Shown here in pieces: positions 1 through 12,800 of a stretch of DNA of 64,000 bases. The first letter of the stretch is position 1. Every line of letters begins with the position of its first letter. The DNA is taken from assembly GCA_030180135.1 (NCBI GenBank), contig CM058230.1, positions 15,811,082 through 15,875,081 of the forward strand, written 5' to 3'. The translations under genes were made by a program, and so were the position numbers. Under the pieces are notes generated by a model. The model worked only from the letters and a program-made list of their open reading frames with translations. It had not been told where the DNA came from and did not search any database. This DNA is from Orychophragmus violaceus. Taxonomy: Eukaryota > Streptophyta > Magnoliopsida > Brassicales > Brassicaceae.

Positions 1-873
1 TCTAAATCTGACTTATATTTTACCAAATCATATCATGGTGTATATATAGGTAACTGAAATATACCATGATAACATAGAAAACTCAACACACTTATATGTG
101 TTGTATCATTTGTCTTTTTGTTGTTTTTGTTGTTGTTATCTTTGTATATTTTTAGTTATCCAATTTTTTGTTGTATATTATTTGTTTAGTGGGCAAAATT
201 TATATAATTTTGAGTTTGCATTTATACAAGAAAACATTTAAAGTGTATTTAACAATAGCATTTGTTACAAAAAAAAACAATAGCATTTGCATTTATATAT
301 TAAAAGAAATTATCTGGTGGTGGAATAAGTTTTGCCTGGAGTCTTTTTTTGTGGTCAATTTTTTTTTTTTTTTTTTGAATATATGCTTGGAGTCATGTTA
401 TTGTTTATCGAAACTAGTTGATTTTGAATATGCCGTGGTTCAATTCGGATAAACTCGTAAACGATAGGCTCAACTTTAAAACAACTAAAAGATCAATTTA
501 TTAAAAAGTTATAAAAGTGGACCCGAACCAATATACGACTTAGACAGTAGGTTTGATGATATCTCATAATCGCTTAATTTTAATATAAATGGCATTAACA
601 TTCGGATTGGATTAAGGATATTTTAAATTTGTTTCAGCCGATAAAAGAAATGGTCCACCGCATTATCTAGTCATCTACCAACCTTATTGTACGAAAAAGA
701 TAAGAGGATTAAGGGTAATAATGTCATTTCCATCAACGCCGTATTATTTTATAGCCAAAATTAGAAATAAAAAATAAAGAAAATAATAGATCGTTAGAAA
801 ACGTGGATATGTGCATTTGGTATGTAAATCGGATGATTCATTTTTTCTTATTTGTCTCGCATTAATTTCTTCG
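1..873. other. AT-rich upstream intergenic DNA
   Basis: No convincing coding sequence is visible here. The stretch is AT-rich with T-runs and ends in the likely promoter and transcription start of the TPS9 gene. Short open frames in it look random in composition. The exact transcription start cannot be placed by eye. Confidence 0.6.
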
Positions 874-945
874 ATGCTCCGTCTCTATCCGACTCTACAG
901 CGAATGTCCCAAAGAGTTCCAAGTCCTTATCGTTCTCTTTTGTGA
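874..945 (+). CDS. Possible upstream ORF in the TPS9 leader (23 codons)
   Basis: An ATG at 874 opens a 23-codon frame that stops at 943-945, inside the inferred first leader exon of TPS9 and well before the main start at 1546. It would act as a translated uORF only if transcription starts upstream of 874, which is not known. The peptide is basic and leucine-rich. Whether it is conserved in other Brassicaceae could not be checked. Confidence 0.3.
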   Translation: MLRLYPTLQRMSQRVPSPYRSLL

Positions 946-1041
946 GTTTTTTTTGCTCTGTTCATTCATCGGTTCCACGAAGAAGAAAATCGACGGTTTC
1001 CGTTTGAGTTTTTTTTTTCTTTTCTCGTCGGCGATTAGAAG

Positions 1042-1461
1042 GTGAGTAGCAGCAGTGAACCACCCTTTTTTGTTCATTTTTTTCTTTCTGGGTTCCTGTA
1101 ATTTTACTCAGATTTTGGGGACCAGCTTTTGATTTCGTTTAGTTATATATATATTTTTTTGGTTCATTGGGAACGAAGTTATTTAGCTGTTTTGGGTGTT
1201 GGTTTCGCGATCGATATGGGGAACAGCTTTTGATTTCGTTTTTTTTGTTCATTGGGAACGAAAGTTATTTAGCTGTTTTGGGTGTTGGTTTGGCTTCAGA
1301 TGTTTCTTATATTTTCTGGGTTTTTCCCCAAATTGATCCTTTCATTTTCAGATTGTTTGTTGGCTCGGGATATTAAAAGCATGATTGTTTCCGAAGAAGA
1401 TGGGTTCATCAAATGGTTGTGTGTTTTAATCGAATGGGTTTACTTTTTTTTTTGTTTCCAG
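1042..1461 (+). other. Intron in the TPS9 5' leader
   Basis: A donor (GAAG then GTGAGT) at 1042 and an acceptor after TTTCCAG at 1461 bound a 420-bp leader intron that leaves 84 nt of leader before the ATG. The intron carries an internal imperfect direct repeat: about 1116-1205 and 1217-1291 share the segments containing CAGCTTTTGATTTCG and TTATTTAGCTGTTTTGGG. Several short open frames here are intronic and were ignored. Confidence 0.6.
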
Positions 1462-1545
1462 GTATTTGACCATAACTCGCTTGAAAGTGTCTAGACGCGT
1501 GTTTGCTCTGTCAGACACAATTCTGTTGTTGCTTCTTGCTTCTTC

Positions 1546-4326
1546 ATGGTGTCTAGATCTTGTGCAAATTTTCTCGACTTAGCATCTTGGGACTTACTCG
1601 ACTTTCCTCAAACTCAGAGAGCTCTTCCTCGTGTCATGACTGTTCCTGGTATCGTCTCTGAGTTGGAAGGAGACGGTGGTGATGGCTCCTCCAATAGCTC
1701 CCACGAGCGGAAGATTATCGTGTCTAACATGTTACCTCTACAAGCCAAGAGAGATACAGAAACTGGACAGTGGTGCTTCACCTGGGATGAAGATTCTCTC
1801 CTCCTGCAGCTCAGAGATGGGTTTCCTTTGGATACGGAGTTTGTTTATATAGGATCACTTAATGCTGATATTAGTACGAGTGAGCAAGAAGAAATTTCAC
1901 AAAAGCTTCTGTCGGATTTCAATTGCGTTCCTACGTTTCTACCACGGGAGATTGAAGAGAAGTTCTATAGTGGTTTCTGTAAACACCACCTATGGCCGCT
2001 CTTTCACTATATGCTTCCCATGTTCCCTGACCACGGAGATCGTTTTGACAGGCGTCTTTGGCAAGCGTATGTTTCTGCCAACAAGATATTTTCGGACAGG
2101 GTGATGGAAGTCATCAACCCTGAGGAAGATTATGTCTGGATTCAGGATTATCATCTGATGGTTCTTCCTACGTTCTTGAGGAAGCGGTTCAACAGGATCA
2201 AGCTTGGATTTTTTCTTCACAGTCCCTTTCCCTCGTCAGAAATCTACCGCACTTTGCCAGTTCGAGATGACCTTCTAAGAGGATTGTTGAACTGTGATCT
2301 CATTGGTTTCCACACGTTTGACTATGCACGCCATTTCCTGTCATGCTGCAGTAGAATGCTTGGCCTTGATTATGAATCTAAGCGCGGGCACATCGGGCTT
2401 GATTACTTTGGTCGAACGGTGTATATAAAGATTCTTCCTGTTGGCATCCATATGGGTAGGCTAGAATCTGTTTTGAATCTTCCCTCCACTGCAGCGAAAA
2501 TGAAAGAGATTCAAGAACAGTACAAGGGGAAAAAGTTGATGCTCGGTATTGACGACATGGACATCTTTAAAGGCATAAGCCTCAAACTTATAGCCATGGA
2601 ACGTCTCTTTGAAACGTATTGGCATATCCGCGGAAAAGTTGTCCTGATTCAGATAGTTAACCCAGCACGGACCTCGGGTAAGGATGTGGAAGAAGCAAAG
2701 AGGGAGACATATGTAACTGCAAAAAGGATCAACGAGTGCTATGGTTCTCCTGGATATCAGCCAGTTATCTTGATTGATCGTCTTGTTCCTCGTTATGAGA
2801 AGACTGCCTATTATGCTATGGCAGACTGTTGCCTGGTGAATGCAGTAAGAGATGGCATGAACTTAGTTCCATACAAATATATCATTTGCAGGCAAGGGAC
2901 CCCAGGTATGGATAAGGCCATGGGCATAAGCCATGATTCACCACGCACAAGCATGCTTGTGGTCTCTGAGTTTATCGGCTGCTCGCCTTCTTTGAGTGGT
3001 GCAATCAGGGTGAACCCATGGGATGCAGATGCTGTTGCAGAAGCGGTTAACTTAGCCCTCAAGATGAGTGAGGCTGAAAAGCGATTGAGGCATGAGAAAC
3101 ACTATCACTATGTTAGTACTCATGATGTGGGTTATTGGGCAAAGAGCTTTGTTCAGGATCTGGAGAGGGCATGCCAGGATCATTATAATAAACGTTGTTG
3201 GGGTATTGGGTTTGGCTTGAGTTTCAGAGTTTTGTCCCTGTCTCCGAGTTTTAGGAAGCTATCTATAGATCACATTGTCTCGACGTACAGAAATACAGAG
3301 AGAAGGGCAATATTTTTGGACTATGATGGCACTCTCGTTCCTGAGAGCTCTATTGTTAAAACCCCAACTGCTAAAGTCCTCTCTGTTCTGAAATCTGTGT
3401 GTGGAGATCCAAAAAACACCGTGTTTATCGTCAGTGGCAGAGGCTGGGAGTCTCTGAGTGACTGGCTATCTCCATGTGAAAATCTTGGAATAGCAGCCGA
3501 ACACGGATACTTCATAAGGTATATACATGCTCAAGATTTTAATATAAAATGCTTCTCTCAGTTAAACTAAGACCCATTTGCATTTGGATTCAGGTGGAGT
3601 GGCAAGAAAGAATGGGAGACTTGTTACTCGTCAGCTGACGTGGAGTGGAAGACAATGGTGGAACCGGTTATGAGATCATACATGGAGGCAACCGATGGTT
3701 CCACTATAGAGTTCAAAGAGAGTGCTTTGGTTTGGCATCATCAAGACGCTGATCCAGACTTCGGATCCTGCCAAGCAAAAGAGCTTCTGGATCATCTAGA
3801 GAGCGTACTTACAAACGAGCCCGTTGTAGTCAAGAGAGGCCAACACATCGTAGAGGTCAAACCACAGGTAAGATAATGAACAAAGTACTTGCGTGCGAGA
3901 ATCCATTAAGAATTCAAATCAATGTTGGTGCTAATCAAATGCAAAAGCTTCCTCCTAACGAATCTGTTCATCTAATTGATGCAGGGAGTAAGTAAAGGCC
4001 TAGCCGTGGAAAAAGTCATACACCGAATGGTGGAGGATGGAAACCCACCGGACATGGTGATGTGTATAGGAGATGACAGATCAGACGAAGACATGTTTGA
4101 GAGCATATTAAGCTCAATGACAAACCCGGACCTCCCAATGCCACCAGAGATCTTTGCCTGCACGGTGGGAAGAAAACCGAGCAAAGCCAAGTACTTCTTA
4201 GATGATGTCTCTGATGTATTGAAGCTTCTAGGAGGACTGGCTGCTGCATCGAGAAGCTCGAAGCCTGATTATCAACAAGAATCCTCCTCCTCAGATAAAC
4301 ATGTGGCGTTTGAGAGCATCATCTGA
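1546..4326 (+). CDS. TPS9: Class II trehalose-6-phosphate synthase-like protein (TPS9 orthologue)
   Basis: The coding sequence joins 1546-3518, 3594-3867 and 3985-4326 with GT-AG introns and gives 862 aa, close to the family's ~860. An N-terminal glycosyltransferase-20 (TPS) domain covers about residues 60-545 and a C-terminal phosphatase-like HAD domain about 590-840. HAD motif I DYDGT is at 592-596 and the GDDRSDE motif at 778-784. The N-terminus MVSRSCANFLDLASWDLLDF and the neighbouring genes match Arabidopsis TPS9. Class II members have both domains but are generally reported to lack clear synthase activity and are regarded as cytosolic regulators linked to sugar and SnRK1 signalling; that is family knowledge. 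The intron-2 read-through stop at 3568 is intronic. TPS10 or TPS8 paralogy is the main alternative, disfavoured by synteny. Confidence 0.95.
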
Positions 4327-4853
4327 TAACAAAAAAATGATCAGTGTGAGTAACCAAAACCAACATGTAGCTTGGAAAGGATTGGGATTGGGTTGTCTGT
4401 GTGATTTTTTTTTTCCCAGGCTTGGGGAAGGTGTATTCTTCTACCTCTCCTCCATGTTGTTTTATTTAATTTTGGTTTTTTAGAATTGCAGTTTTCATCT
4501 CTTTGTATATATAACAATCTTTTTAGTCTCGATAGTGGTTGGTTTGTATTTACACTAAACCACACAAAAATCTTTGGTATTAAAAAAGTTGTTGCGCCGA
4601 CGTTTGATGGCATGACAAATGTGTCACTCGTCTACGCCTCTCTTTTTATTGTCTCTCTCTTCAACCTTTACACCATCACTGTTCGCTGCAACTCATAACC
4701 ATTTCTCTTCTTCATCGCAAGCACAATATCTACCATTGATCTTTTTTCTTCTTCTTCACATTGTTCTCCGTTTCTCTGCTTCTTTAGATACGAGCTAGGG
4801 TTTTCCTCTTCATCTTTCTCACTTGGCTATTCGTCTCTTCTGAGACTAAAGTA

Positions 4854-7292
4854 ATGAATAGGGAATTTTTGTTTCTGGGTATCATCATTCTGCTCTTCTC
4901 TGGGTTTGTAGCTTCAGCTCCTTCAGCAACTTCACCAGCGAGTTAGTTTCACTCTGTTTTTTTGCAATAGGTCATTTTTTTTGATGTGGGTTTCAATCTT
5001 CCTAACGTTTTTCTTCTTCTTTCTGCAGAGATTGTTAGTAATTTCATCTCGAATCATGGAACTTCCCTTATGAAATGGTTATGGTCCCTCAAAACCACCT
5101 CTAAATCAGGTTTAAGATTACTTCAGTTTCCTTCCTTCTCACTGATTAAGATTGTGATTTTTCTTCTTCTGATTCCTGGGTTTTTCCTTCTTATAATCAG
5201 CTGTTTCTGCGAAATCGATGGTGAAATTCGAAAATGGGTATTCAGTGGAGACGGTACTAGACGGAAGCAAACTCGGTATCGAACCCTATTCTCTCCAGGT
5301 CTTGCCCAATGGCGACCTGCTTATTCTCGATTCTGAGAATAGCAACCTTTACAAGATTTCATCATCTCTTTCCCTAAGTAAGTGCCACCATCGTTAATAT
5401 CAAACTTCAATGCGTTTGATTGAAGTTTGTGTTGTCCCATTGTTGTACTATTGATTTCGCGTCAGACGACGTGGGTTTCAATATTTGATGATCCTCTTAA
5501 GGATTTTGAATACGGATGGAATCTCGTATTTTCTTTGCCTTCACGTGAAAAAGAAACTATTTTTCTTACCTAATCGATGTTTACTGTGCACATGGACTAT
5601 ACATATTGCTGTATATGGCAATAGAGAGGTTTTAGGTAAATTCTTTTTGAAATTTGCTGGGTCTTTGTCGTTTCTAAGCCCTTTAGTTTGTTCGATGGTC
5701 AAGAATACAATCAATGTTTTTTAATTGCAGCATTGACATTAAACCTGTCCAATCTTGATTGCATGATTTGATTAGGGGTAGAAGATTGTTTTTAGAAACC
5801 AAATATAGTAGCTCAACTTTTGAACAATGGCAGATAGCAGACCGAGGCTTGTTACTGGCTCCCCTGAAGGATATCCTGGTCATGTGGACGGTAGATTACG
5901 AGACGCGAGGTTGAATAATCCAAAGGGACTTACTGTGGATGATAGAGGAAATATCTATGTTGCAGATACTGTGAATAATGCTATCAGGAAGATTAGTGAA
6001 GGAGGTATTTTATATCCTGCTGTTTTTATGGTTGCATTTTGGACAAGTGTTGCATGGTTTTATCTTTTGTGGTAAGAATTAGATAAGAAAACAATGTAAT
6101 TGCAGGAGTCACAACCATTGCTGGGGGGAAAATGGTTCGTGGGGGAGGTCATGTGGATGGTCCGAGTGAAGATGCAAAGTTTTCAAATGATTTCGATGTT
6201 GTTTATGTTGGAAGCAGTTGTTCCTTACTAGTCATTGACCGAGGAAACCGAGCCATTAGAGAGATTCAACTCCATTTCGACGACTGTGCCTATCAGTATG
6301 GAAGTGGCTTTCCTCTTGGTAAAGATTTTGTTGTTCTCCTTTCCTTCCTGAATCATCTTATATCTCTAAACTCAATGCTTTTAAATTAAAATATTGCAGG
6401 GATTGCAGTTCTTATAGCGGCAGGTTTCTTTGGTTATATGCTGGCTCTATTGCAACGTAGGCTCGGTTCTATCGTTTCATATCACAATGTGAGTGTTCCA
6501 ATCGCATCCTAACATCTCAAACATTACCATCTCCAACTTCTGCTACTATATAATAGCTATAAATAACATTTCTGGTTGTTGTGTTTTACATAGGATCAAG
6601 AAAGATACAAAGCCGTTCCTTATCAAAAGCCTACCAAACGAGTCAGACCACCTCTGATTCCAACCGGAGATGAGCAAGAGCGACAAGAAGAAAGTTTCCT
6701 TATGCCGTTACGGATATTCGTTTCAAATGCTTGGTTGTTTTTAGCGGAGCTGTTCAGTGGACTGTTTCCTGGTCTCAAAAAGAAGCAGACAGTCACCTTC
6801 AGCTTCAATCATCAAGAAACAAACCATTCTGCTTTTAGCACAGCTCCATGGCCAATACAAGAGAGCTTTGTGATACACGACAAAGATGAACCACCTCCCA
6901 TCGAGACCAGGAACCCTACTCCCAGAAAAACTTACCCTTTCATGTCCAAAGACGCTGAGAACATGCAGCAGCTGCGCCAGAGCCGTGCCTTGTTCAGAAG
7001 CTTGGACCCCGAATTCCGCCAGGAGCAGCAGCAACAGAAGCATAAGAAGCAGCAACATCACCGTAGGCATCACTCAACGATCCCAGACACTCATTATGAG
7101 CAGATCAGTGAGAAGACTAATGAGATTGTATTTGGGCCGGTTCAGGAGCAAGACCAGAGGCGTGTGGTAGCAGCAGCTACTGCTAAACCTAAGGAGTATG
7201 GAGATCAGATGAATACTACTAGTCATCAGGATCTTCATTACAGAGCGCACCAATCTGTGAGTTACCCATATGGTTACTATTCCTATACATGA
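4854..7292 (+). CDS. NHL-repeat membrane protein (At1g23880-like)
   Basis: Seven exons join as 4854-4941, 5029-5109, 5201-5377, 5834-6004, 6106-6318, 6400-6488 and 6594-7292, giving 505 aa with phases that agree at every junction. Residues 1-29 are a hydrophobic signal peptide. The luminal or extracellular part has NHL-repeat motifs such as GLTVDDRGNIYVADTVNNAI and LLVIDRGNRAIREI, which build beta-propellers. Exon 6 encodes a single membrane span (AVLIAAGFFGYMLALL). The cytoplasmic tail is rich in glutamine and histidine and ends near SYPYGYYSYT. The biochemical role of plant NHL proteins of this type is not established. It lies just downstream of TPS9 and is convergent with its paralogue at 7563-9355. 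The 456-bp intron 3 was placed by homology reasoning. Confidence 0.9.
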
Positions 7293-7562
7293 TCAATAAT
7301 AGAAGACAGAGAAGGATCATTGGGGCTTCAGGTATAGGGTAGATTTTGAGATTCATTGAGAATTAACATTTGGGTATTTGGGTATATAGATCTTTCTTGT
7401 AAGAAAAGTTAACTTTAATAATTATTCCGTGATATAAAAAAGATGAGCAATTCCATAAAGATTCTTAAGCAAACGTTCAGCACAAAGCTACTTTAATTCC
7501 TAAAACATTCCATTTACAAAAGATACAAACTTCATTAGCTTTCATGTCCTCTTAAACAAAAC
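7293..7562. other. Convergent 3' gap between the two NHL genes
   Basis: This 270-bp gap holds the 3' untranslated ends of two convergent NHL genes. An AT-rich stretch near 7410-7440 could serve as a polyadenylation region. No further gene is visible. Confidence 0.6.
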
Positions 7563-9355
7563 CTACTCAGCAGAGGAAGAACCATGAACTGCAGCGTTTT
7601 CCTTAGCCATCTTTGAAAATCCTTCAATCTGAACGTTAATAATATCATCTATGGTTGCATGAGGAAGAGACAAAGCAGTGTCAGTCTCTTGATCAGTGCA
7701 CTCTTCGACATTATTAGTTTCTTGTGCATCATCAAATGTAATCAGGTCCATAAGATCATCAGAAGGTTTCAGAGATAACGGCGGCTTTGAGTTGCTGCGA
7801 CTTAGGCTTTCAGTATTATCCAAAGAGAGTGGCTTGTCTATAATAGCTACATTGTTGGGTTGACACATGAAGAAAAGGGGAGATACCATTGAACTTACTA
7901 ATCTACTTATTGCGGAATACATGAGGGAAAGGTGAGACACGATCATCATAACTAGTCTACTTAGTACCGAACAAACGGTTGATCCAGTAACTAGGTTTCT
8001 AACGTAGGAGAAGAAGGTCCGAACTTGTTCCCCCAATTTGATTAGGAGAAGCTTCCATGTCGTCATGAACGGGAGGGGATTGACTTCTTCCTGTCTATAA
8101 CGATTTGGTTAAGACATCAAATCATGTGATGATGCATAAAACAAATAACTTACATGACGAATGATGTAAGGGCGAGCAGCAAATCCAATGGCTACACCGA
8201 GAAAGCATGAAAGGACAATCCCTATTGACCAAAGAGAGTATGTCCCTAAATCTGAAAACAGCAACAGAAGAATCGTTAAAGTCTCTAAAAAGCATAGTAT
8301 AACAAATTTACAAAAATATTACTGGAAAACAAACATACTGGTATGAGAGCTCTGGAGGCAATCTTCCTCCTTTAGATTTATCTGGCGGATCATTTCGTTT
8401 CCATGATCAGAAACAAGCAAACAACATCTTTGAGGAACAAAAGTTATCTCGAAATCACTAGAGAAAGTTGCATTCTGTGCAGGTCCGTCTCTATGTCCAT
8501 TTTCCTTTGAGATTCCTCCAGCAATGGTGGTAACATAACCTACAAATTCCAGTTAACAAAAAATAAGTCCAGTCAACAAAAGATACAAAGGGATACAAGA
8601 AATGGATTAAATACCTGAAGAGCTGATCTTGCGTATAGCTTTATTGTTCTTATCAGCAACATATACATTCCCTTTGGCATCCACAGCGAAACCACGAGGC
8701 TTTCTGAACCGGCTGTTACCAGCTTTACCATCTAAATAACCGGGATTCCTATCCCCAGCAAACCGGTTTATCACACTATCTGCACAACACACATTGCAAT
8801 TGAAATTGAAACTGCAACTGACAGAAAGGAGAACAAAATTTGAAAATCATCACCTAAAGATAGTAAAGTCTACAACTTTCATGTACAATTACAGATACAG
8901 GAAAGCAAATTGCTTTTACTTATGCATCCATGATTTTACTACTCAGTTACTTACAAAATTATGATGATTCGATTCACAGATTCGTATAAAAAAGGTGGGA
9001 TTGTGTGTTTTACCAACGGACAGAGGAAAAGAAGTAATGTAAAATGTGCTGTTGGAAGAATCAAGGACGATCAGATTGGACGATCCTGGTAAAGCATGAA
9101 CCGTGTGTGGGTTCAGACAAGATTTGTGGCCGTCGACCACCGTTGTAACCTCGTACCCGTCTTCTAAAATTACCTTACCCCTCACTGTAACAAAATCTGA
9201 GAAAACCCAGGACAATATTAAGAAAGAAAACCGATATTGGGTTCACAAACTGAACTAAATTAACAGATACAAGTGCAGATATTTGGAGGGAAAAACATAC
9301 CCAGATTGAAAACGACGAACAAGAAGATAATTAAGAACGAAAACCCCCAAGCCAT
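7563..9355 (-). CDS. NHL-repeat membrane protein (At1g23890-like)
   Basis: Six exons on the minus strand join 9355-9301, 9196-9014, 8779-8615, 8539-8339, 8251-8154 and 8090-7563, giving 409 aa in one frame. The start MAWGFSFLIIFLFVVFNL is a signal peptide. NHL motifs include GFAVDAKGNVYVADKNNKAI and VTTIAGG in exons 3-4. Exon 5 encodes a membrane span (IGIVLSCFLGVAIGFAA). The cytoplasmic tail is shorter than in the convergent paralogue and serine-rich. Exon boundaries and phases mirror those of the gene at 4854-7292, so the two are an inverted duplicate pair. The function is unknown. Both genes keep signal peptide, NHL region and single span, which implies a shared topology. Confidence 0.85.
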
Positions 9356-9555
9356 ATCGGAATCAATGAGGGATAGAAAGCGACTTTGTCTTACTTATTT
9401 TTGCTGCTAAGCATCTTTAAAGTTTTTAAAGCGACGCACATTTCTTCAAGTAGTGGGATGCTAGGGCCTGAGACACAATCAGCTGCATTGAAGTGTAGGG
9501 GAGGGATTTTGGAACAACCAATTATCTTCCCTCTCATAACGTTGAAACTTGAAAC

Positions 9556-9572
9556 GGCCCAGAATCGGCCCA
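9556..9572. promoter_or_regulatory. Pair of site-II-like GGCCCA boxes in a divergent promoter
   Basis: Two GGCCCA boxes (TGGGCC on the other strand) start at 9556 and 9567. They lie in the ~490-bp interval between the divergent NHL gene and gamma-adaptin. TGGGCY site-II elements are known in plants to be bound by TCP factors and to drive growth-linked housekeeping expression, which would fit an AP-1 subunit. Binding is inferred only. Confidence 0.45.
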
Positions 9573-9847
9573 GTTTATGTTTTATGGCCGCTGACAATAC
9601 GTAGCCGTTTTACAATGTAAAGTTTTGTTGTAACATTATACAACGCATTTAATTTGGCAATTTGGCTTTACGAAGACTGAGAAAAAAAAAACGAGCATCG
9701 TCCATCGAGATCCAAATCCTCAAGTTTCATTTTCATCTCTCGTATCTGATCAGCTAGTCGGAGCTCCGGTAACGGATTTGGGACAAACACGGCGGTGAAA
9801 TTCTGCTTTGCGGTTAACTTGATTTGTATATTCTTCAACACCCAATC

Positions 9848-12800
9848 ATGAATCCTTTTTCTTCTGGTACTCGTCTAAGGTAATTGGATTCTATTGGCGT
9901 GTCTAGAAGATGAATTTGATTTCCTTAAAAAATTTCTTTAGTCTAAGAACATGATCAAACCAAAGGTTTTTGGGATCATTTTGCTTGCTGTATTGAAAAT
10001 TAGAAGTCAGATCAGTTTGAAATTTACTTAATTGTATGATTCTGAAGTTAAGGTGACATGTGGATATGATTCAGGGACATGATCAGATCCATAAGAGCTT
10101 GCAAAACAGCTGCGGAGGAGCGTGGTGTTGTAAGAAAAGAGTGTGCTGATATTCGAGATTCCATTAATGAAAATGACCCACATGATAGGCACAGGAACCT
10201 CGCAAAGCTCATGTTCATACACATGCTGGGTTACCCGACACACTTTGGGCAGATGGAGTGCTTAAAGCTAATTGCTTCTCCTGGATTCCCAGAGAAGAGG
10301 ATTGGTTATCTCGGGCTAATGTTGCTTCTTGATGAGAGACAACAAGTGTTGATGCTGGTCACAAATTCATTAAAACAGTATCCTTACTGATGCTAGTATT
10401 GATTTAGATTGCATTGCCTTTGTATAGATTCTTCTTCATTGTTATTGGAAAAAGGCAGTGGAACTCTTGATTTTGGGTTGGCGATGGGAATTTAGGAAGG
10501 AATAAATCTGTTCCAGTTTACCCTTAACTCACGTGCAGAGATCTTAACCACACGAACCAGTATGTTGTAGGACTCGCGCTCTGTGCTTTAGGGAATATTT
10601 GTTCAGCAGAAATGGCCCGTGATCTTGCGCCTGATGTAGAAAGATTAATCCAGTTTCGTGACCCTAATATCCGAAAGAAGGTGAAATTTTTTCTAGTTCA
10701 TATATATGGCTTCATGGAGTTTAATTGCTGTTGTTGTTTTTCCCCTTCATTGTTTTACCATTTATGTTGTATTATATGTAGGCGGCACTTTGCTCCACTA
10801 GAATCGTAAGGAAAGTTCCAGATCTTGCAGAGAACTTTGTAAATGCTGCTTCTTCCTTACTTAAAGAAAAGCATCATGGGGTTCTTATAACAGGAGTTCA
10901 ACTGTGTTATGAACTATGCACGATCAATGACGAGGCCCTAGAATTCTTCAGGAAGGTAGCTCAACAAACTTCTGTAGCCCACTCAATTTATCCATACAGG
11001 AGGGCCTGGCGTATTTAGTTTAATATTCTCCATAGAACATACGTACATGTGCGCACTATATTACTTGTATGATGCTTCTATGTACTACATTTCTCCTGCA
11101 GTAGATTTCCTCTCTCATATGAGTTTGTTTCACGGCGGTATTCAACTAGAATTCGATCACTGTGCTAAAATGAGGCAGACAGTCGGTTTGACAAACTTTT
11201 TTTTTATTCTATTGTCTCTGCAGAAATGCACGGAGGGACTGATAAAAACTTTGAGGGATATTACTAATAGCGCATATCAGCCTGAGTATGATGTTGCAGG
11301 GATCACAGACCCTTTTCTACACATACGGTTACTTAAGCTCCTGCGTGTTTTAGGCCACGGTGATGCTGATGCTAGTGATTTGATGACTGATATACTTGCC
11401 CAGGTTAGTCATTATTAGCAACTTGATATGGCCACCATTTCAAATTTAGGATGGAACTCCCTTAGGAACCATCAAAATTTTATCATAATTTCGTTTCAGT
11501 TGCAGTAAATATATAATTTTGGAAAAATATTTTAGGAAGAAAAAATGTATGATAGCTATGTTTTCTCATGTGCTGGAACTGATTCTGTTTAATTATAGCA
11601 TATGGGAGAAAGAAGTTTCACTAGTTGATAGGTGACGGGTTATCATTCTCTTGGTTGGATACAAGATTTGTTGGGTACTGACAGTACCTGTACTTTTGGC
11701 CGGGTTAAATTTTACTTCTTTGATTCTAGTCTTTGTTAGCGAGTGATTATGTGTGGCCATATAAGTCTTTAGGTTGCACCAATCAGTTCTTTCTCACCAT
11801 GATGAAGAACGTACCTTGCTTCTGTTACATGCCTTGTCATGGAAATATTCTGACTTCAGAGTCAGGGATCTACTTGGTTACTTTATTTTCCTTATTCCTT
11901 GTTGTTACGCTGAGATATATCTTTATTCTAGTTGGTTTCATGCTATTGTAGGTGGCAACAAAAACTGAATCAAACAAGAACGCAGGAAATGCCGTACTTT
12001 ATGAGTGTGTTGAAACAATCATGGCTATTGAAGACACCAGTAGCTTGCGTGTGCTTGCTATCAATATCTTAGGAAGATTCTTATCTAACCGCGACAATAA
12101 TATCAGGTTCAACCCCTTCACCTCAGTTTTTATCTGATATAATCATATGATATTATATTTATAGATTAGAACTATCTTACTTGTTTTTTTTTTCTTCTGT
12201 CTATCATCTCGTCTAGTTAACTCTATGAAGCACATTGCGCTTTCTATATCAGCCAGTGCTTCTTTCTTAACATTCGTTTATTTTATGAATTCACTTGTTC
12301 TCTTGCATCCCCTTATAAAATTCATACTCTCGTTCTGTCAGATATGTTGCATTAAACATGCTGATGAAAGCAATCGCTTTTGATGATCAAGCAGTGCAAA
12401 GGCACAGAGTTACGATCTTGGAATGTGTTAAGGTATTGTTTCTAGTACTGCCGGGAAAATATTTGTATACAACTGTAAGTTATAGATTTTTTAAAGAAAG
12501 AATGCATATTGATTTGGCTTCTGCTTCCATCAACAATTTAGGACCCAGATGCTTCTATCCGGAAAAGAGCTCTGGAGCTCGTCTCTCTTTTGGTGAATGA
12601 GAATAATGTCAAACAACTGACAAAGGAGCTAATTGATTATTTGGAAATCAGCGATGAAGATTTTAAGGAGGATCTTAGTGCAAAAATTTGTTCTATCGTT
12701 GAAAAGTAAGTATTCTGTTTGAGAAAGTGAAGATGCACTTGCTTTAACTCTTTTTATGCTCAAGAGATGTGAATGTCTATTTAATTGGATTTTATGCTGA

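Noticed and set aside
3519..3570. TPS9 ending at 674 aa
   Set aside because: The tail is intron 1 read-through. Splicing at 3519 restores the HAD domain and full family length.
10376..10390. Apparent premature stop in gamma-adaptin after TNSLKQ
   Set aside because: It is intronic. A donor at CA|GTATCC and the acceptor at 10538 restore the expected KQDLNHTN reading.
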